Below are positions 22,362 through 34,000 of a stretch of DNA of 50,138 nucleotides, piece after piece. A model generated the notes under the pieces. The model made no database searches, was not told the DNA's origin, and was given only the letters and a program-made list of their open reading frames with translations. A program made the position numbers and the translations under genes. Positions within the stretch are counted from its first letter, which is position 1, and each line of letters starts with the position of its first letter. The stretch covers positions 1 through 50,138 of the forward strand of contig MEDY01000231.1 of the NCBI GenBank assembly GCA_001724265.1. The letters are read 5' to 3'. The stretch comes from Rhizaria sp. SCN 62-66 (Eukaryota > Rhizaria, unplaced).

Positions 22362-22801
22362 GCAAGCACGAGCTGTTGCAAATCAAGAGTGACATGAAAG
22401 AGCTTGAACTTCCAAAGTTGTATTATTTTTTATATAGTCTTTACATGTACATGTACATGTTTATTTAATACATACGCTTGTCCCGTAATACTACGTGTTG
22501 TGAGACTATTTCGAGCTACTTGATGTTGTCGACGAGTTTAGTCGTAACAAGTGGGTTCGATACCCTGTGTACCCATAATATTACAGCCGCTTGCCGACTT
22601 CTATTTTGTTGTAGGGACAAAAGGAGAGTACACCTTCCCCGAAGCACATCGATACAGGTTTGTTTTTTCTTTGCCCACGACTGCTACAACTGGCTGCGGA
22701 AAAGGACGATGCTATGGATGTAAGTCCGTATTTTGACATCAGCAGTCCAAATACATGTTCATAACTAATAAATTCACGACTTTGCTTGTCATATGGCGAT
22801 T
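22362..22801. other. Intergenic region between convergent genes
   Basis: These 440 bases hold the 3' flanks of LAS1 (+) and the orphan gene (-). GTACATGTACATGT repeats occur near 22445. Short ORFs here have no recognisable product. Confidence 0.5.
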
Positions 22802-24733
22802 TTACGGCTCCCACATGATGAGCGAAATCAATTTCTCTGCTGCCGCAGCTTCTATAATGTTGTTGTCGCAGCGGTAACCGCTATTGTCGTACACGATTAG
22901 TCCATACGGCGCAACAGGGTCTGCAGGCTGCCTCTGCACGCCACGGTGACCGTGAACAACGGCTCCCGAGCGCCCGAACGCGTCACCGCGGTGCCCGAAC
23001 CCCCCCGAGTTGCTGTGGCCGTGGACGTCCGTCACAGAGCTAGCTGCAACGCCAGCCGCAGCGTCGGCGTCGGTGGCGGCAAGCGCGCGCGCCGCGGCAA
23101 TGATGCCGTGCCTGCGGCCTGCGGTGGCCGCCGCGGCCGCTGCTGCAGCGGGCTTGGGCGCAAGCGAGTTCAACACCGCGGCCAGGTCATCGTCGTCGTT
23201 GCAATCATCGTTATCATCGCCCGCTCTAGCACGACTGCTAGTGCCGCTGAGGATGCTGCTGCTGCTGCTGCTGCTATTGCCGTAGCCGTAGCCGACGCGG
23301 GCAACAAGGGCGCGGCTACCGTCGCTGTCGCCCAGGGCCAGCGGGGCGCGCGGGCGCAGGCGCAGCGGCGGCGACGGCGGGCGCGCCTGCGTCCTGTGGA
23401 GGCCGGAGTTGTGCTCAATGATGCAAGCGCCGAAATCACTGCCACATGCGACTGCCAGTGCAGAGCTATGATCGCTGCTGCTAACGTTCACAAGACCGCC
23501 ACGGTTGTTTTCCAGCGCTAAATAACGGAGATTCGCAGCAGTGCCATTGCCATCACCGACGGTTGCTGCTGCCAACGCTGCCGCTGCGGTGATGTCCGCC
23601 GCCTGCCGTTGGTCGCGCTCGAAGGCGGCGCGCAGGCGGGCGCGAGTGCGGGCGATCTCCGCGTCGGATGCGGCCTGCCGCCATAGAGGCCGCCCGTCAG
23701 ACCGCTGCGTCGCTGCAGCCGGGGCGCGCGCGTGTGCGGGTGCTTGCGCGTGCGCGTGCGCCTGTGTGTGCTCGTGAATGTGCGCGTGCGCGGTTGCATG
23801 CCCTCCGCGGCTGCTCATGCTGTTCCTGTAGTTGTCATTTCTATCGGTGCGTGCGTCACTGCGACAGTGCGCGTTCGTGCGCGCGTAAACTTTGCGGTTT
23901 TCGGCTGTCGAATCGAAGTCTGAGTCGTCGGCAAGAGCACACGAGCGAGCAGACTGACTGGGCACAGGGGCGCGTGCGCTTGCGTTAGTCTGGGAGGCTG
24001 CCAGTGGAGTGGCGGGGCCATATGGCGTAGCTAACAATAGACCGTGATCGACAACCGGCTCGCTCTCAGGGGCAGCAACCGCTCGGCGAGTTGCAACATT
24101 ACGAAGACAAGTAGCAGCAGGACCGCTCATGTCGTCCGCCGCAACAGTCTTCGCAGACACAGCGCCGCGACCGGCACGGCCATTGCCTTCAACACCGGCG
24201 TCGCTGAAGCCTACACTGCAGTCGCTCGCACTAAAACTGTTTGTGCCGCCGATGGCGCGGGCGTGCGGGCGCACGACGGGCGGCAAGTCGTCTGGCGGCC
24301 GTGCAACTGGCGGCAATTCGGCGCCGTGCCGCTCGCGAGTTGGCGCGGCGAGCAGACCCGGAATGATGCGACATGACGGCACGGACGGCAGCGGGGCGGG
24401 ATGCACCGCGTTCGGTGCGGGTGCAGAGCGGATGGTGAGAGAGAGGTCGTGAGGAGCATATGGCGCTGCACGGGAAGCCATCACTGTGGCGACCTTAGCC
24501 TGTGCATCAGGGGAAGCAGTAGTTGGGAAGACCGTGTCTTGATGTGTCTTATAAACAGGAGTTTGAGCAGTAAGTTCGCGCGGTGAAATTGCGTCAATTG
24601 GGGAAGTGCTTGTGGGGATGTAGATCGGTGACTCGTTCGCTGAGGTGGGTTGGCTGCTGCGGATGAGACTGAGAGCATCGTGCAAGCTCAACGGTCGCTG
24701 CATGCTTTCAGAATCTACGTGGATAGCGCGCAT
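22802..24733 (-). CDS. Orphan disordered protein, function unknown
   Basis: Single exon of 643 aa, stop TAA. I do not recognise any domain. The N-terminal 45 residues (M-Q-R-P-L-S-L-H-D-A-L-S-L-I-R) could form a short helix. The rest is Ala/Arg/Pro/Ser-rich, with a His-rich block (about 310-345: HATAHAHIHEHTQAHAHAQ) and a short Asp/Asn run. A predicted helix (S-D-A-E-I-A-R-T-R-A-R-L-R-A-A-F-E-R-D) lies near residue 360. The C-terminus (YDNSGYRCDNNIIEAAAAEK) is less biased and may be a small folded or binding element. Codon composition and the long open frame support a real gene, but antisense frames in this GC-rich DNA can also be long, so strand choice carries some doubt. Confidence 0.55.
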   Translation of the reverse strand: MRAIHVDSESMQRPLSLHDALSLIRSSQPTSANESPIYIPTSTSPIDAISPRELTAQTPVYKTHQDTVFPTTASPDAQAKVATVMASRAAPYAPHDLSLTIRSAPAPNAVHPAPLPSVPSCRIIPGLLAAPTRERHGAELPPVARPPDDLPPVVRPHARAIGGTNSFSASDCSVGFSDAGVEGNGRAGRGAVSAKTVAADDMSGPAATCLRNVATRRAVAAPESEPVVDHGLLLATPYGPATPLAASQTNASARAPVPSQSARSCALADDSDFDSTAENRKVYARTNAHCRSDARTDRNDNYRNSMSSRGGHATAHAHIHEHTQAHAHAQAPAHARAPAAATQRSDGRPLWRQAASDAEIARTRARLRAAFERDQRQAADITAAAALAAATVGDGNGTAANLRYLALENNRGGLVNVSSSDHSSALAVACGSDFGACIIEHNSGLHRTQARPPSPPLRLRPRAPLALGDSDGSRALVARVGYGYGNSSSSSSSILSGTSSRARAGDDNDDCNDDDDLAAVLNSLAPKPAAAAAAAATAGRRHGIIAAARALAATDADAAAGVAASSVTDVHGHSNSGGFGHRGDAFGRSGAVVHGHRGVQRQPADPVAPYGLIVYDNSGYRCDNNIIEAAAAEKLISLIMWEP

Positions 24734-25841
24734 ACAAGAGAGAGTGCAATTATTATTAAAAACATGAAATTAAATATCTACGCATCATTCAACCATGTTA
24801 CATTTGTGCAATTTGACGGAGATTTTGTGCCTGGGCATCGAGTTTGAATGCGTCAATGTCATCCATGGCCAGCCATTGGTGACCATATGGTGAGCACCAC
24901 GCGTATTTCTCCTAGGCGGCGAAATGCGATACATCTCGTTGAGATCCGATGCAGTTTGACATTGTAAATGTAAGGACTACACCAATCTCGTGTATTATCA
25001 TTGTCCACGAACAGGATTCAAGCTCAATGAACAATAGTGTGTCCTTACACTGCAAAACGGCGCAGAGTGGCTTGGGCGTATCAGATTGATACAAAGTACA
25101 AAAAGGGGAAATACGAAATTTTTTTAAAAAAAAAGGCAGAATATTACAAACATGACATGCCAAAATATGTGACTACATAACACACATTATAATGAGAACC
25201 ACTGTACATCACTGAGTCCACAGTTGTACACAGTGGTGGATGCCCGAGAGCGGGTACATTAGCAATGTGCCCTGTCGCGTTGCATTGCATCATAACGAGC
25301 AATGACCAACGCCACAATAAAATAGCACTCGCCACAGACTCGACAAGGTGACTCCGGTCAATGTCATCTTGCATCAGCGACACGCCTCACGAGTCAAACA
25401 CCGACACTCACGCAAAAAAAAAAGCACAGATATGCGTCTACTGATCCCGTGTACAGGGAACAGGGGCTCGGACGCAATTAGGCGGCAAAATGATACTATT
25501 GTAATTAAAAAAAAAAAAAATTATCCATGATGGCCGATGGCAGCGGCAGTGAGAGCAAAACGAAGGTGCTTCATCACGATCACATCGTGGTCATGCGCCA
25601 GGCAGTCACTTTCACGAGCAGCGATAAAATCTTCATCGGCCATCCATGAAAAGCAAGCTAGCTAACACACAGATCGAAAGAGACAAATGAAAACACCAAC
25701 TGTTACAACACCAACGAGACAGAAAATGCCCCCAGCAAGAACACGATAGCGACATCAATGGTCCTAGCTTTAGACTCAGACTTAAGTTGCGGCAAGATTG
25801 AAGTGCTTCGCTCGAGCTACTTAGATCGAGTCGCCCAGTAC
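24734..25841. other. Intergenic region with one possible small ORF
   Basis: These 1,108 bases lie between the orphan gene and the SLC37-like gene, both on the minus strand. The DNA is mostly AT-rich with poly-A runs near 25123 and 25507. One patch with more coding-like composition lies at 25521-25643. Confidence 0.5.
25521..25643 (-). CDS. Possible 40-aa small protein
   Basis: An ATG-to-TAA frame begins MADEDFIAARESDCLAH and ends ALTAAAIGHHG, in a local GC-richer patch. It could be a small gene, a terminal exon, or chance. I recognise no family. Confidence 0.2.
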   Translation of the reverse strand: MADEDFIAARESDCLAHDHDVIVMKHLRFALTAAAIGHHG

Positions 25842-28800
25842 TTAGACGGTGGTTCCGCCCAGATAGTTCTCGTCTCCTTGCGCACCAAGCCCAAGTCCCA
25901 ACCCGAGCCCCAGCCCGAGCCCGAGCCCGTCCCCGTCGTCGTCCTCGTCGTCGTCGCCGTCGTCGTACAGTGCGCCGCCGTGGCCGCCGTGGCCGCCGTG
26001 GCCGGGAGACCCTGCAGCGCGCCCGTGGCCGCCCTTGAGCGCGCGCCTACTGCTGCTCACGTCGAGTCCCCCCTTGCGAGGAGCACGCTTCGCGCCGCCG
26101 CCCATCACGCCGACAACGCCCTGCGGCTACGACGGCGGCTGCGGCTGTGTTTGCACACTCACCTGCTGGCCGACAGCGCCGGCAGTGGCGCCAGCCCCGC
26201 TGCGCGCCGCAGCCACCTTGCTGCCCGCACCCGCCGCCGCAGCGGTGCCGACTGCCGCCGCGCCCGTCGCGGTGTCTCTCTCGTCGCCGTAGCCGTCGCC
26301 GTCATAGTCCTCGCCGTAGTCGCTACCCACGCTGCCGCCGCGGCCCCTACCCACGATCGCGCCGTGGTCGCTGCGGCGCTGGCCGCGAGCGAGGCCGAGG
26401 CCGCGGCGCGCGCTGCGGCGGCGGGCGCGGCAGATAGCCTTGACGTCCTTGACGACGAGGCGCACGATGAGCAGCGCGGCGACGCAGCACGACGCCATGA
26501 GCAGATAAAACACGTTGTCCCAGCCGCCCTTGCCGTCGTCGTCATCGCCACTGCTGCCACCCGAGCCGGCGACGAGCGCGACGAGGATGCCCTGCGTGGC
26601 GGCGCCCGCGGTGCCGAAGCCGTCGATGATGCCCGAGACGGCGGCGAGCGCGGTGGCGTCGTCGCCCAGGTCGGGGTGCGAGCCCAAGTCCGCCGAGACG
26701 GCCGTGGTGATGAGCGCGTAGGGCCCGTTGACCATGACGCCCAGCAGCGTCATGATGGCGATGGTGACGGGGACACCGCCCAGGTGCTCGGCCGTGACGG
26801 AGCGGAACACCAGCAGCACGGGAACCGTGAGCAGCAGCGCCGAGGAGCTGATGAGCGCGGGGCGGCCCGTCTTATCGCTGAGGTAGCCGACAACGACGCC
26901 GCCGACAATGCCGCCCACGTCGAACGTGGTCGACAGGTACCCCGCGACCGAAGACTGGTAGCCCGTCGACTCGAGGTAGTAGGGCAGCCAGAAGAGGAAC
27001 GTGTAGGCGACGAGCTTGGTGAAAAAAAGCGTGAACGAGTACTCGAGCACGCCCGGCAGCAGCAGCGCCGCGAGGAACGTCACGTTCTTCGCGGGGCCCT
27101 TGCCCTCAGCGCCGCCCGCGGCGGGAGACGCCGGCACCACGACCGTGTGCGCGGCGCCGTTGATGCTGGTGCTCATGCTCGCACTCGGACTCGCGGTGGC
27201 GGTCACGGGCACGCCCGTCGTCGAGGTGAAGGCGACAACGGCCTTGCCGTGGCCGCCGCGGCCGCGGTCGAGCGCCGCGGCCGCGTGATCGGCGAGCACG
27301 CGGGCCTCTTTGCTGCCGTAGCCGCGGCCCCCGCCCTCGACGCCGTCTTCCTCCTCCTCGTCCCCGTCCTCGTCCGCGCCCTCGCGGCCGCGGGGGCTGT
27401 TTGTTCTAGCGCGCGCGCCGTAGTTGTGCACGGGCGAGCCCCCCGCGCTGCGGACCACGCTCGCGCCGGAGTGACGCGCGCGGCCCAGCGTCTTGGCCTG
27501 GGTCTTGCCGCGCCCGCTGCCGTTGCAGTTGCTGTTGTCCGCGGGCGCGGACGCGGGCAGCGAGGCGGCGTCGAGGTCGGCGCCCAGCGCGTCGATGTCG
27601 GTCGCGCTCGCGGGCAGCGCGTGTCCCCCGCCGAGTTCCTGTGCGAGCGCGCGGTCGATCTTGCCCTGCGCCTCCTCGGGCGTGGGCGTCAGCGCCAGGA
27701 GCGTGACCGCGGCCGTGAGCACCGAGACGAGGGCGGGGAAGGCGAAGGCGTACACCCATCCAGGGGTGCCGGAGGCCGCGGTGGGCTTGGCGCCGAGCGA
27801 GAGCGCCGAGGTTGCGATGACAACGCCCAGCACGTTGCCGATGCTTGTGTGCGCGTTCCAGACCCCCATCACGCAGCCGCGGCTGCCCTTGGCGAACCAG
27901 TTGGACATGACGGCCACGACCGCGGGCCAGCCAGACGCCTGCATGAGCCCCGTGAAGACGTTAGCGACGGCGTAGTAGGCGAAGGCGTGGATGTCGAGGA
28001 CAAAGCCCAGCGGCCACATCGCGAGCCCGACGCCGACACCGAGCAGCCCGAGCGCGAGGAACAGCCTCAGGTCCGAGCGGTCGGCGATGTGGCCCGCGCC
28101 GAAGAGCCCCACGGCATAGGACGCGAGGAAGAGCGTGTCGAGCAGCCCCAGCAGGCGCTTGCCCGCCGCGCCCACGAAGGGCTCCCAGTTCAGCGCGGCG
28201 TCGGCGTCGGCGCCGTCGGGCACGAAGGCCGACTTGACGATCGAGTAAGGCCGGCGCGTAACGTGATAGACGGCGTACTGCAGGAAGGTAACGAGCCACG
28301 CCAGCAGCTGGTAGCGGCGGTAGTGGCGCGCGAACGCCTGGTCAGACTCAAGCCGCGCCGCGATCGCGGCCGTCGCGGCCGACGTCACTGGCGGTGCCGT
28401 CAGCGAGGGCGCGGCGGCCGAGTCGAAGCCCAGGCGGTTGTCGTCGTCCTTGTCCTTGGCGTCGCCGTCGCCAGCGTCGTCGTTATAGCCAGTCGCGTTG
28501 CTGTATCTGTCGCCGTTGCTGTTGCTGTGGGTAAGGCGCGGACTACTCGAGGCCGCGGCCGCAGCTGCAGTGGCCGCAGTTGCGCTGTTAGGAAAAGCGG
28601 GCACAACAGCGCGGCGCTGCTTCGCGCTGCTCGAGCTGTTAGCGCCAGCCCCGACACTGGCACGCTTGTGCTCCTCCTTGTTTTGCCCATACACACCATT
28701 GCTGTGAACATCATCGTGTTCGTGCTCGTGGTCAAGCTCGTGGGTCGCAACGCGGCCGGCGCTGCGGTGCCCGGCCGCGCTACCGATGCCGTCGCCGCCG

Positions 28801-29672
28801 CTGTCGCTGTCGTCTAGAATGTCGCGGTGCTTCTGCTTGTTTTGCTTACTCTGCTGGTTGGTAAGACTGCCGCTATCTGCGAAGGTGCCGTTGACATCTG
28901 CGGCCGCGGCGGGGTTGGTGCTCAGATACTCGTCGTCGTCGTAATAGTCGTGCAGCTTTGCGCGCTGGTAGTCCTTCCGCCGCGGCGGCTGAGCGTTGTT
29001 GTTGCTGGTAGGTTTGCTATTGTTGTTGTGATTGTTAGCATTGATTCTCAGGCTCGCGTTGAGGCTTGCACCAGCGCGCGGCGCCGCACTCGCGCTGCCG
29101 CTGCTGACCGGACTCAGACTGCTGCTGCTGCTGCTGCTGAGGGCGCTGGCTGCGGGGGCGCCGCTGGCGCCGACACCGTTGCTGTCGAGCGCCTGTTTGG
29201 TGACGGCGGCGGGCGTCTGCGGTACGAGACCGCCAAGACGGCCGGTGCGCGCGCGCCCGGGGCCGCCGGCGGGGTCCTCGCTGTCGTCGTCCTCGTCCTC
29301 GTCCTCGTCGCCGCCGCCGGATAGGCCGCGCGCGGAGCGTCCGAGGGCCGCGGAGGTGGTGGGCAGCGGGAGCGCAGGCAGGCTGGATCCAGCGTGGAGA
29401 CTCGCGGCGGGCGGCGTCGCAGCGGTGACAGCAAGTGCGGGCACGCCGGGGCCCGCGGCGCCCGCAGTAGCGGCAAACGCAGCGGAGTCGGATGCTGTGG
29501 TTGCAGCGGCGTTCGTGGCGGACGCGGAGGCGAAGGAGGGCAGGAGACGAGCTGCAGCGGCTGTGTCTGTGTTCTTGTTATTAACACCGCTCGCACTGCC
29601 GTTGATGCCACCCGAGGCGGAGCCACCGGTCTTGCGGGAAGACATCACACCTGAAGGTAAGAGGGTGAGCAA
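25842..29672 (-). CDS. SLC37: SLC37-like sugar-phosphate/phosphate antiporter (MFS), with in-frame TAG in the C-terminal tail
   Basis: Single exon of 1,276 codons if TAG at 26129..26127 (codon 1182) is sense; the stop is TAA at 25844..25842. SLC37 carriers exchange glucose-6-phosphate or glycerol-3-phosphate for phosphate, usually at the ER. About 450 residues of disordered leader precede TM1. The N-half has V-T-R-R-P-Y-S and the signature G-L-M-Q-A-S-G-W-P-A-V-V, then N-W-F-A-K-G-S-R-G...G-V-W-N-A-H-T-S-I-G-N. The C-half has K-L-V-A-Y-T-F-L-F-W-L-P, F-D-V-G-G-I-V-G-G and N-G-P-Y-A-L-I-T-T-A-V-S-A-D-L-G. A central-loop insertion of about 170 residues separates the halves. After TM12 comes a basic/Gly-rich tail. 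Past the TAG it runs PQGVVGV, then (GHG)n, poly-Asp and (GL)n to the TAA. The tail beyond TAG is low-complexity, so this TAG is weaker evidence than the others. Confidence 0.85.
25893..25927. repeat. Hexanucleotide repeat encoding (GL)n near the SLC37-like C-terminus
   Basis: Degenerate CGAGCC/CCAGCC units on the plus strand give GGGCTC-type codons on the coding strand and encode GLGLGLGLG. Repeat slippage here could shift the frame between alleles. Confidence 0.8.
26127..26129 (-). other. In-frame TAG, codon 1182 of the SLC37-like gene, possibly sense
   Basis: The frame reads QTQPQPPS-TAG-PQGVVGVMGGGAK and stays open for 94 codons to TAA. The context is Gln/Pro-rich. The downstream segment is low-complexity, so termination here cannot be excluded. 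Confidence 0.5.
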
Positions 29673-31040
29673 CTGACGCTCGACGCGGGCTTAGCGCGCG
29701 AGTGGGCGAAGGAAGAGCGCAAGCGCGTGCGGAAAGGTGGCGTGGCGATGGCGTCACCACGGAAGCGAGGCTGTGGAAGAGGTGTGCCAAAGTTTATAGC
29801 GTTACCGGCAATACTATAGAGTGCATTATGGCAAGGAAAATGACATCTCTGAGCGAGTTTTTTCAACAACGATGATAGAGGACGCAGGCGCGCGGCGAAA
29901 GTGGCGTTCAGACGATGTGTCTAGCGGTTTGTTCACTGGCGTTAATGTTTGCATACAAGCGCTCCACGGAGCGCACAAAAAAATCGCATTCAAATATCAA
30001 TTTAATTAGAGTTATATACACCCCGTTTTCTTAAACCATATTCTTTACATCGCCTTAAGCGTCTCTCCAGACACTGGCAGAATGACTCCAGTCAACGAGC
30101 CAGTCTCGATCGGTGGGGGTCTGATTTGTGGCCAGACTGGTTGGACTTGAGAGAACAGTCTATGTAGTCGTAATCTCTGGGTGAACAGACCAGGTTTTAA
30201 AACCCACGGGGATTATACGCACGAAATTTTATTTTGACAAATTGTAGAGTTCTCCAGCTTCCTTATATGCTGACCTATGAAAGGTCCTTTTTTGAAGATC
30301 GGCCACATCACGAGATCGGTTGTTTGGGCTACGCGCTGTCATACTAAGCAAGAGATACTGAACGATTCGCCCCGCAATTAACTGATAATACACGGCAATG
30401 TAACTGGTAATTATGGTTGCATTTTCCGACCGACTGAACACGCCTTTAAGTCCGTAAACACAGCTCCCTCCTGCTCATCATACGACACATTCTTTGTAAT
30501 GCCCACTTTATTCACGTCTTTACAGCAATGGATACGAATCTTCACTTGCGTGAATACAAAGAGGAGACATGTAGGAACCGATAATATTTGGTTCATTGCT
30601 GGAATCGAAATGTTACCATTTTTTATCGATTATATATATGCTGTAATTATTTATTTGTTTCATAGAAACTAGTTGTTCGTAGCGTAACGGCGCCGACCTG
30701 GCGCAGTCAACAACAAGCGATAGCCTTCACAGATGCGCTATTACTGCCCGCGCCCGCCGCGGCGACAGTGTTAGGCGCTGCAACAGCTGTGGCGAGAAAA
30801 GCTCTCTGGTGGGTTCGTGCAGTGGACACAAGCGGAACTGAAAAGAAGCAGAAAATTTGGCCGTTTTGAGATCTAATATAGCGCCCAAACAATATAACAG
30901 AGATGAAAAAAATGAAAAATTGAGTGAACCCATCGAATACAAGAGATAGAAACGTGGATTCTCTATTGAACGCAGATTGTCAAACTTTGTGCAAACAGTT
31001 TTGAATGTTCTAAAGTTAATATGCTCTTGATTGTCATTTC
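29673..31040. other. Intergenic region with one possible small ORF
   Basis: These 1,368 bases lie between the SLC37-like gene and the ABCG gene, both on the minus strand. They are mostly AT-rich without coding bias. A GC-richer island near 30680-30840 contains a G-C-G-C-C/G-G-C-G-C hairpin at about 30689-30703 and a possible small ORF. No tRNA or snRNA is recognised. Confidence 0.5.
30733..30876 (+). CDS. Possible small ORF read through a TAG
   Basis: The frame runs MRYYCPRPPRRQC-TAG-ALQQLWREKLSGG and continues to QWTQAELKRSRKFG and TAA. It would be 47 residues if TAG is sense. The opposite strand of the same island also gives a plausible peptide after a CTTCTTTTCAG acceptor-like site, so strand and reality are open. 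Confidence 0.15.
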
Positions 31041-34000
31041 TTAGCTGCCGGTGCTCTTGGTGATATGTCTCCACGCAGAGAAACGTAGCGCAAAGTACGC
31101 CAAAATGCGGACGCCAATCATGAGGCCAATAACCGCAAAAGCGTTTCCGGCGTAGTGGCTGCCGCTGAGTGAAAATAGGTGCATGACATCGCTGCCGTTG
31201 ACCATGGGACAGAACTGCTCCATCGTGCCGTCGTCGAGTGGCACCGTGATGTACTCGTGAGGGTCGCAGCCAAGCTCGAGTCCGTTGAACTCGACTCCCA
31301 TCACGGACTCGAACATGAACTTCTGTGGTGACAGGACCTGAAGCCACTTGAGCCAGCCTACGCACCATGCAAATAAAAAAAAGTGAATACAGATATAATT
31401 GTGAGGAATTGACGTGCGTTAGCGTAAACCCAGTATATGCTAAGTAGCTTTGCATTTCACAACGTATGTGTGACTGAGCTTAAAAAATTTTGTCTTAAAG
31501 AGAGCATATACACAATCAACTGAGTATTACTTGTGCATCCTTACCTGGCATCGTCTCGTTATGTGCAAAGAATCCCGTGACCATCATAAACGGCACCATA
31601 ACAATTGGCGACAGCATGAGCGCTACCGTGCGATACGGCACGAGCGCACCAACAATGAGTGCGTACGAGTGCGTGGCCTGTCCGGTGAGGATCAGCGCAA
31701 AGATGTAGCCGACAAACTTGTTCATGTCGCCCTGAAGTCCGACCATGGGATACGCAAAGGCGCCGAAGATAATCGCAAGCACGGTCTGCAGTGCCATATC
31801 AACAAAAGTGCGCCCCAGGAAGTATGCCGACGTCGAGTAGATGTGCTTCTGCTTTTCGCGCAAGAAAAGCGCGCGCTCCTCTGTAAACGTGAGCACAGCG
31901 GCAACAATAGTGATAAACGCCTGGATCGACGTCATAAAGAACAGAAACCCCACGCGTGCGTACACACTTTGCTGCTTGTTGCCAGTCTGAAAAAAGAGCA
32001 GCCCGACAAAGACTGACAGGAACACGTTGACGGCCACACGCATGACTGTGTTCATCGGCTGGCGGATCACATGCAGAAACGTGCGGTGTGACAAGTGCTT
32101 AAGCTGGTGCTTAAACGCGAGCTGCGGCACGCCCGGAGTGATGTGCTCCGTGCCGCCTGCCCCGGCCTCACGGTCAAGGTGGATTCCGTAGGCGCCCTCT
32201 AGCCCCGCTACAGTAGACGCTGAGTTGCAAAACTCGCCCGGCGCCCCCAAGCCCGCGGCGCCGCCAACACCACCACTGGCGCCCGCACCGCCGGCGCCGC
32301 CGCGGCCGTCCTCGTGGTGGCTAGCGCGCAGGCGCGGAATGTAGTTTGTCAAAAACGGCGTTAAACGAGGGTCGCGCGGCACAGGCCGCATGAGGTACTG
32401 CTCGGCAACTAAGTTAAGCCGTGTGTCCTCGCGCGATGCAATGATGCGCTTTATTGCCATGCTTGACAGCGATGTGAACGGGTAACGGGCTTTGCGAAGT
32501 GCGAGAAGACCATTAACAGTCTTTTTAGCGGCGCTATTACCGTCTGCATTGTCGTTCTCGTCCTCCTCGTTAATGCTGCTTGAGTTCACTAAAGCTGCTT
32601 CCGTGACTACGCTGCTCTTGATGCGCAACTTCGACTTAATCAGCTCAACAGACTTGTGCCGCGGGTCGTGCGGCGACAGCGCGGTGGCCGTGCCCTTCTG
32701 CTCCGCGACAATGAGATCGCGCAGCATGTCGGTTGAGTTCTGCTGCAGCACGTTGAGAAAGAACTCGGCCGGGTTTGCCGACGCCGGGCAGTTGTAGCCG
32801 AGCCCAGTGAAGTAGTCAAGCGCGCGCGGCGCGGGGCCGAAGTACGCGAGCTTGCCGCGCGACAGCAGCACGAGTGTGTCGAACATGTCGAAGATCTTGG
32901 TGTTGGGCGAGTGAATTGTGAAAATGACTGTACGACCAGTGCGCACAAGGTCCTTAAGCACCTTCATCACCTTGACAGCGGTCGTCGAGTCCAGGCCGGA
33001 CGTCGGCTCGTCGAGAAACAGGATCGCGGGATCGCGGATCATCTCGACGCCGACCGACACGCGCCGCCGCTGGCCGCCAGAGATGCCGCGCACAAACGCA
33101 GTGCCAATGGGCGTGTCAGCGCAGTCGAGCAGATCAAGCTGCTTCAGAATGCGTTCCACACGCTTCATCTTGCGCTCCTCGCCAATGGCCTCGGGCAGTT
33201 GCATTTTGGCCGCAAAGCGCAGGGTCTCGCGCGGCGTTAGCGTGCCCAGCAAGACGTCTTCCTGCAAGTCTCGGTGTTGCGTAGCAAATAAATAAGAGTT
33301 AAGGGAGAGCTGTAAGTGCGTACACAAAAATTAAGTTTTACGAATAACGTCATTTCATCGGTAACTTGATCACACTTTTGGTCATGCGTACCTGCATCAC
33401 GTATCCTGTAAGCGAGCCTAACTCCGTCTCCGACACGCGCGTGCCGTTGAGCAGCACATTGCCTGTCGAAATTCCGTGTTTTTTTAGGTACTCCTCCTCA
33501 TTGCCCCTGCCACCAGCTCCGCCAATGCCGTTAGTAGCCGCGCCGTCCTCGTCTTCATCAGACCACGCCCCGCCGCCTGCGGCAGCTGTGCTGCTGGCAG
33601 CGGCCGCGGCCCCAGGCTTGCGCTTGCGCATGTCCGTCGGTTTGAGCTGGATGCGGCCCGAAAGCGCGTTGAGCAGCGTCGTTTTGCCCGCGCCGGACGC
33701 GCCCATAATGGCGACCATGCGCCCGGGCTCGATGACGCCGCTAAGCCCGTCAAGAATTGTTTGCGGCACGTTCTCCATCGCCTCACGGTTGCACATCCAG
33801 CTCAGCGCCGGGCACGCCGAGCCGCGGCCGCCAGAGTCGTCCGCGCCGCCGTCGGCGTCGTCGTCGTCATCCTCGTCCCAGCGCCCGATCGGCGCGGCAA
33901 AGTCGTCGACGGCGTCGTGGCCGTGACCGTGGGCATTACTGCTGCTGATTGTGCCGTTTGTGCTGTTCTTGTCCCAGCGGCGCGCACCGCTGTCGTGGCC

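Noticed and set aside
22568-22582. TAATATTAC, the nonanucleotide of geminivirus-type replication origins
   Set aside because: It is not in the loop of an inverted repeat and no Rep-like gene is adjacent; a chance match in AT-rich DNA.
22540-22590. GGGTTCGATACCC, reminiscent of a tRNA T-arm
   Set aside because: The stem is only three pairs and there is no matching D-arm, anticodon arm or acceptor stem.
25740-25870. Minus-strand frame reading WAEPPSKYWATRSK-TAG-LERS... with a hydrophobic end before TAA, overlapping the SLC37 3' end in another frame
   Set aside because: It would need a frameshift or an unsupported splice, and the opposite strand gives an equally protein-like read. It was not used as evidence for TAG decoding.
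25758-28817. 1,019-codon open frame antisense to the SLC37-like gene
   Set aside because: The sense strand carries full SLC37 signature motifs; the antisense frame is Arg/Ala/Val-rich shadow sequence.
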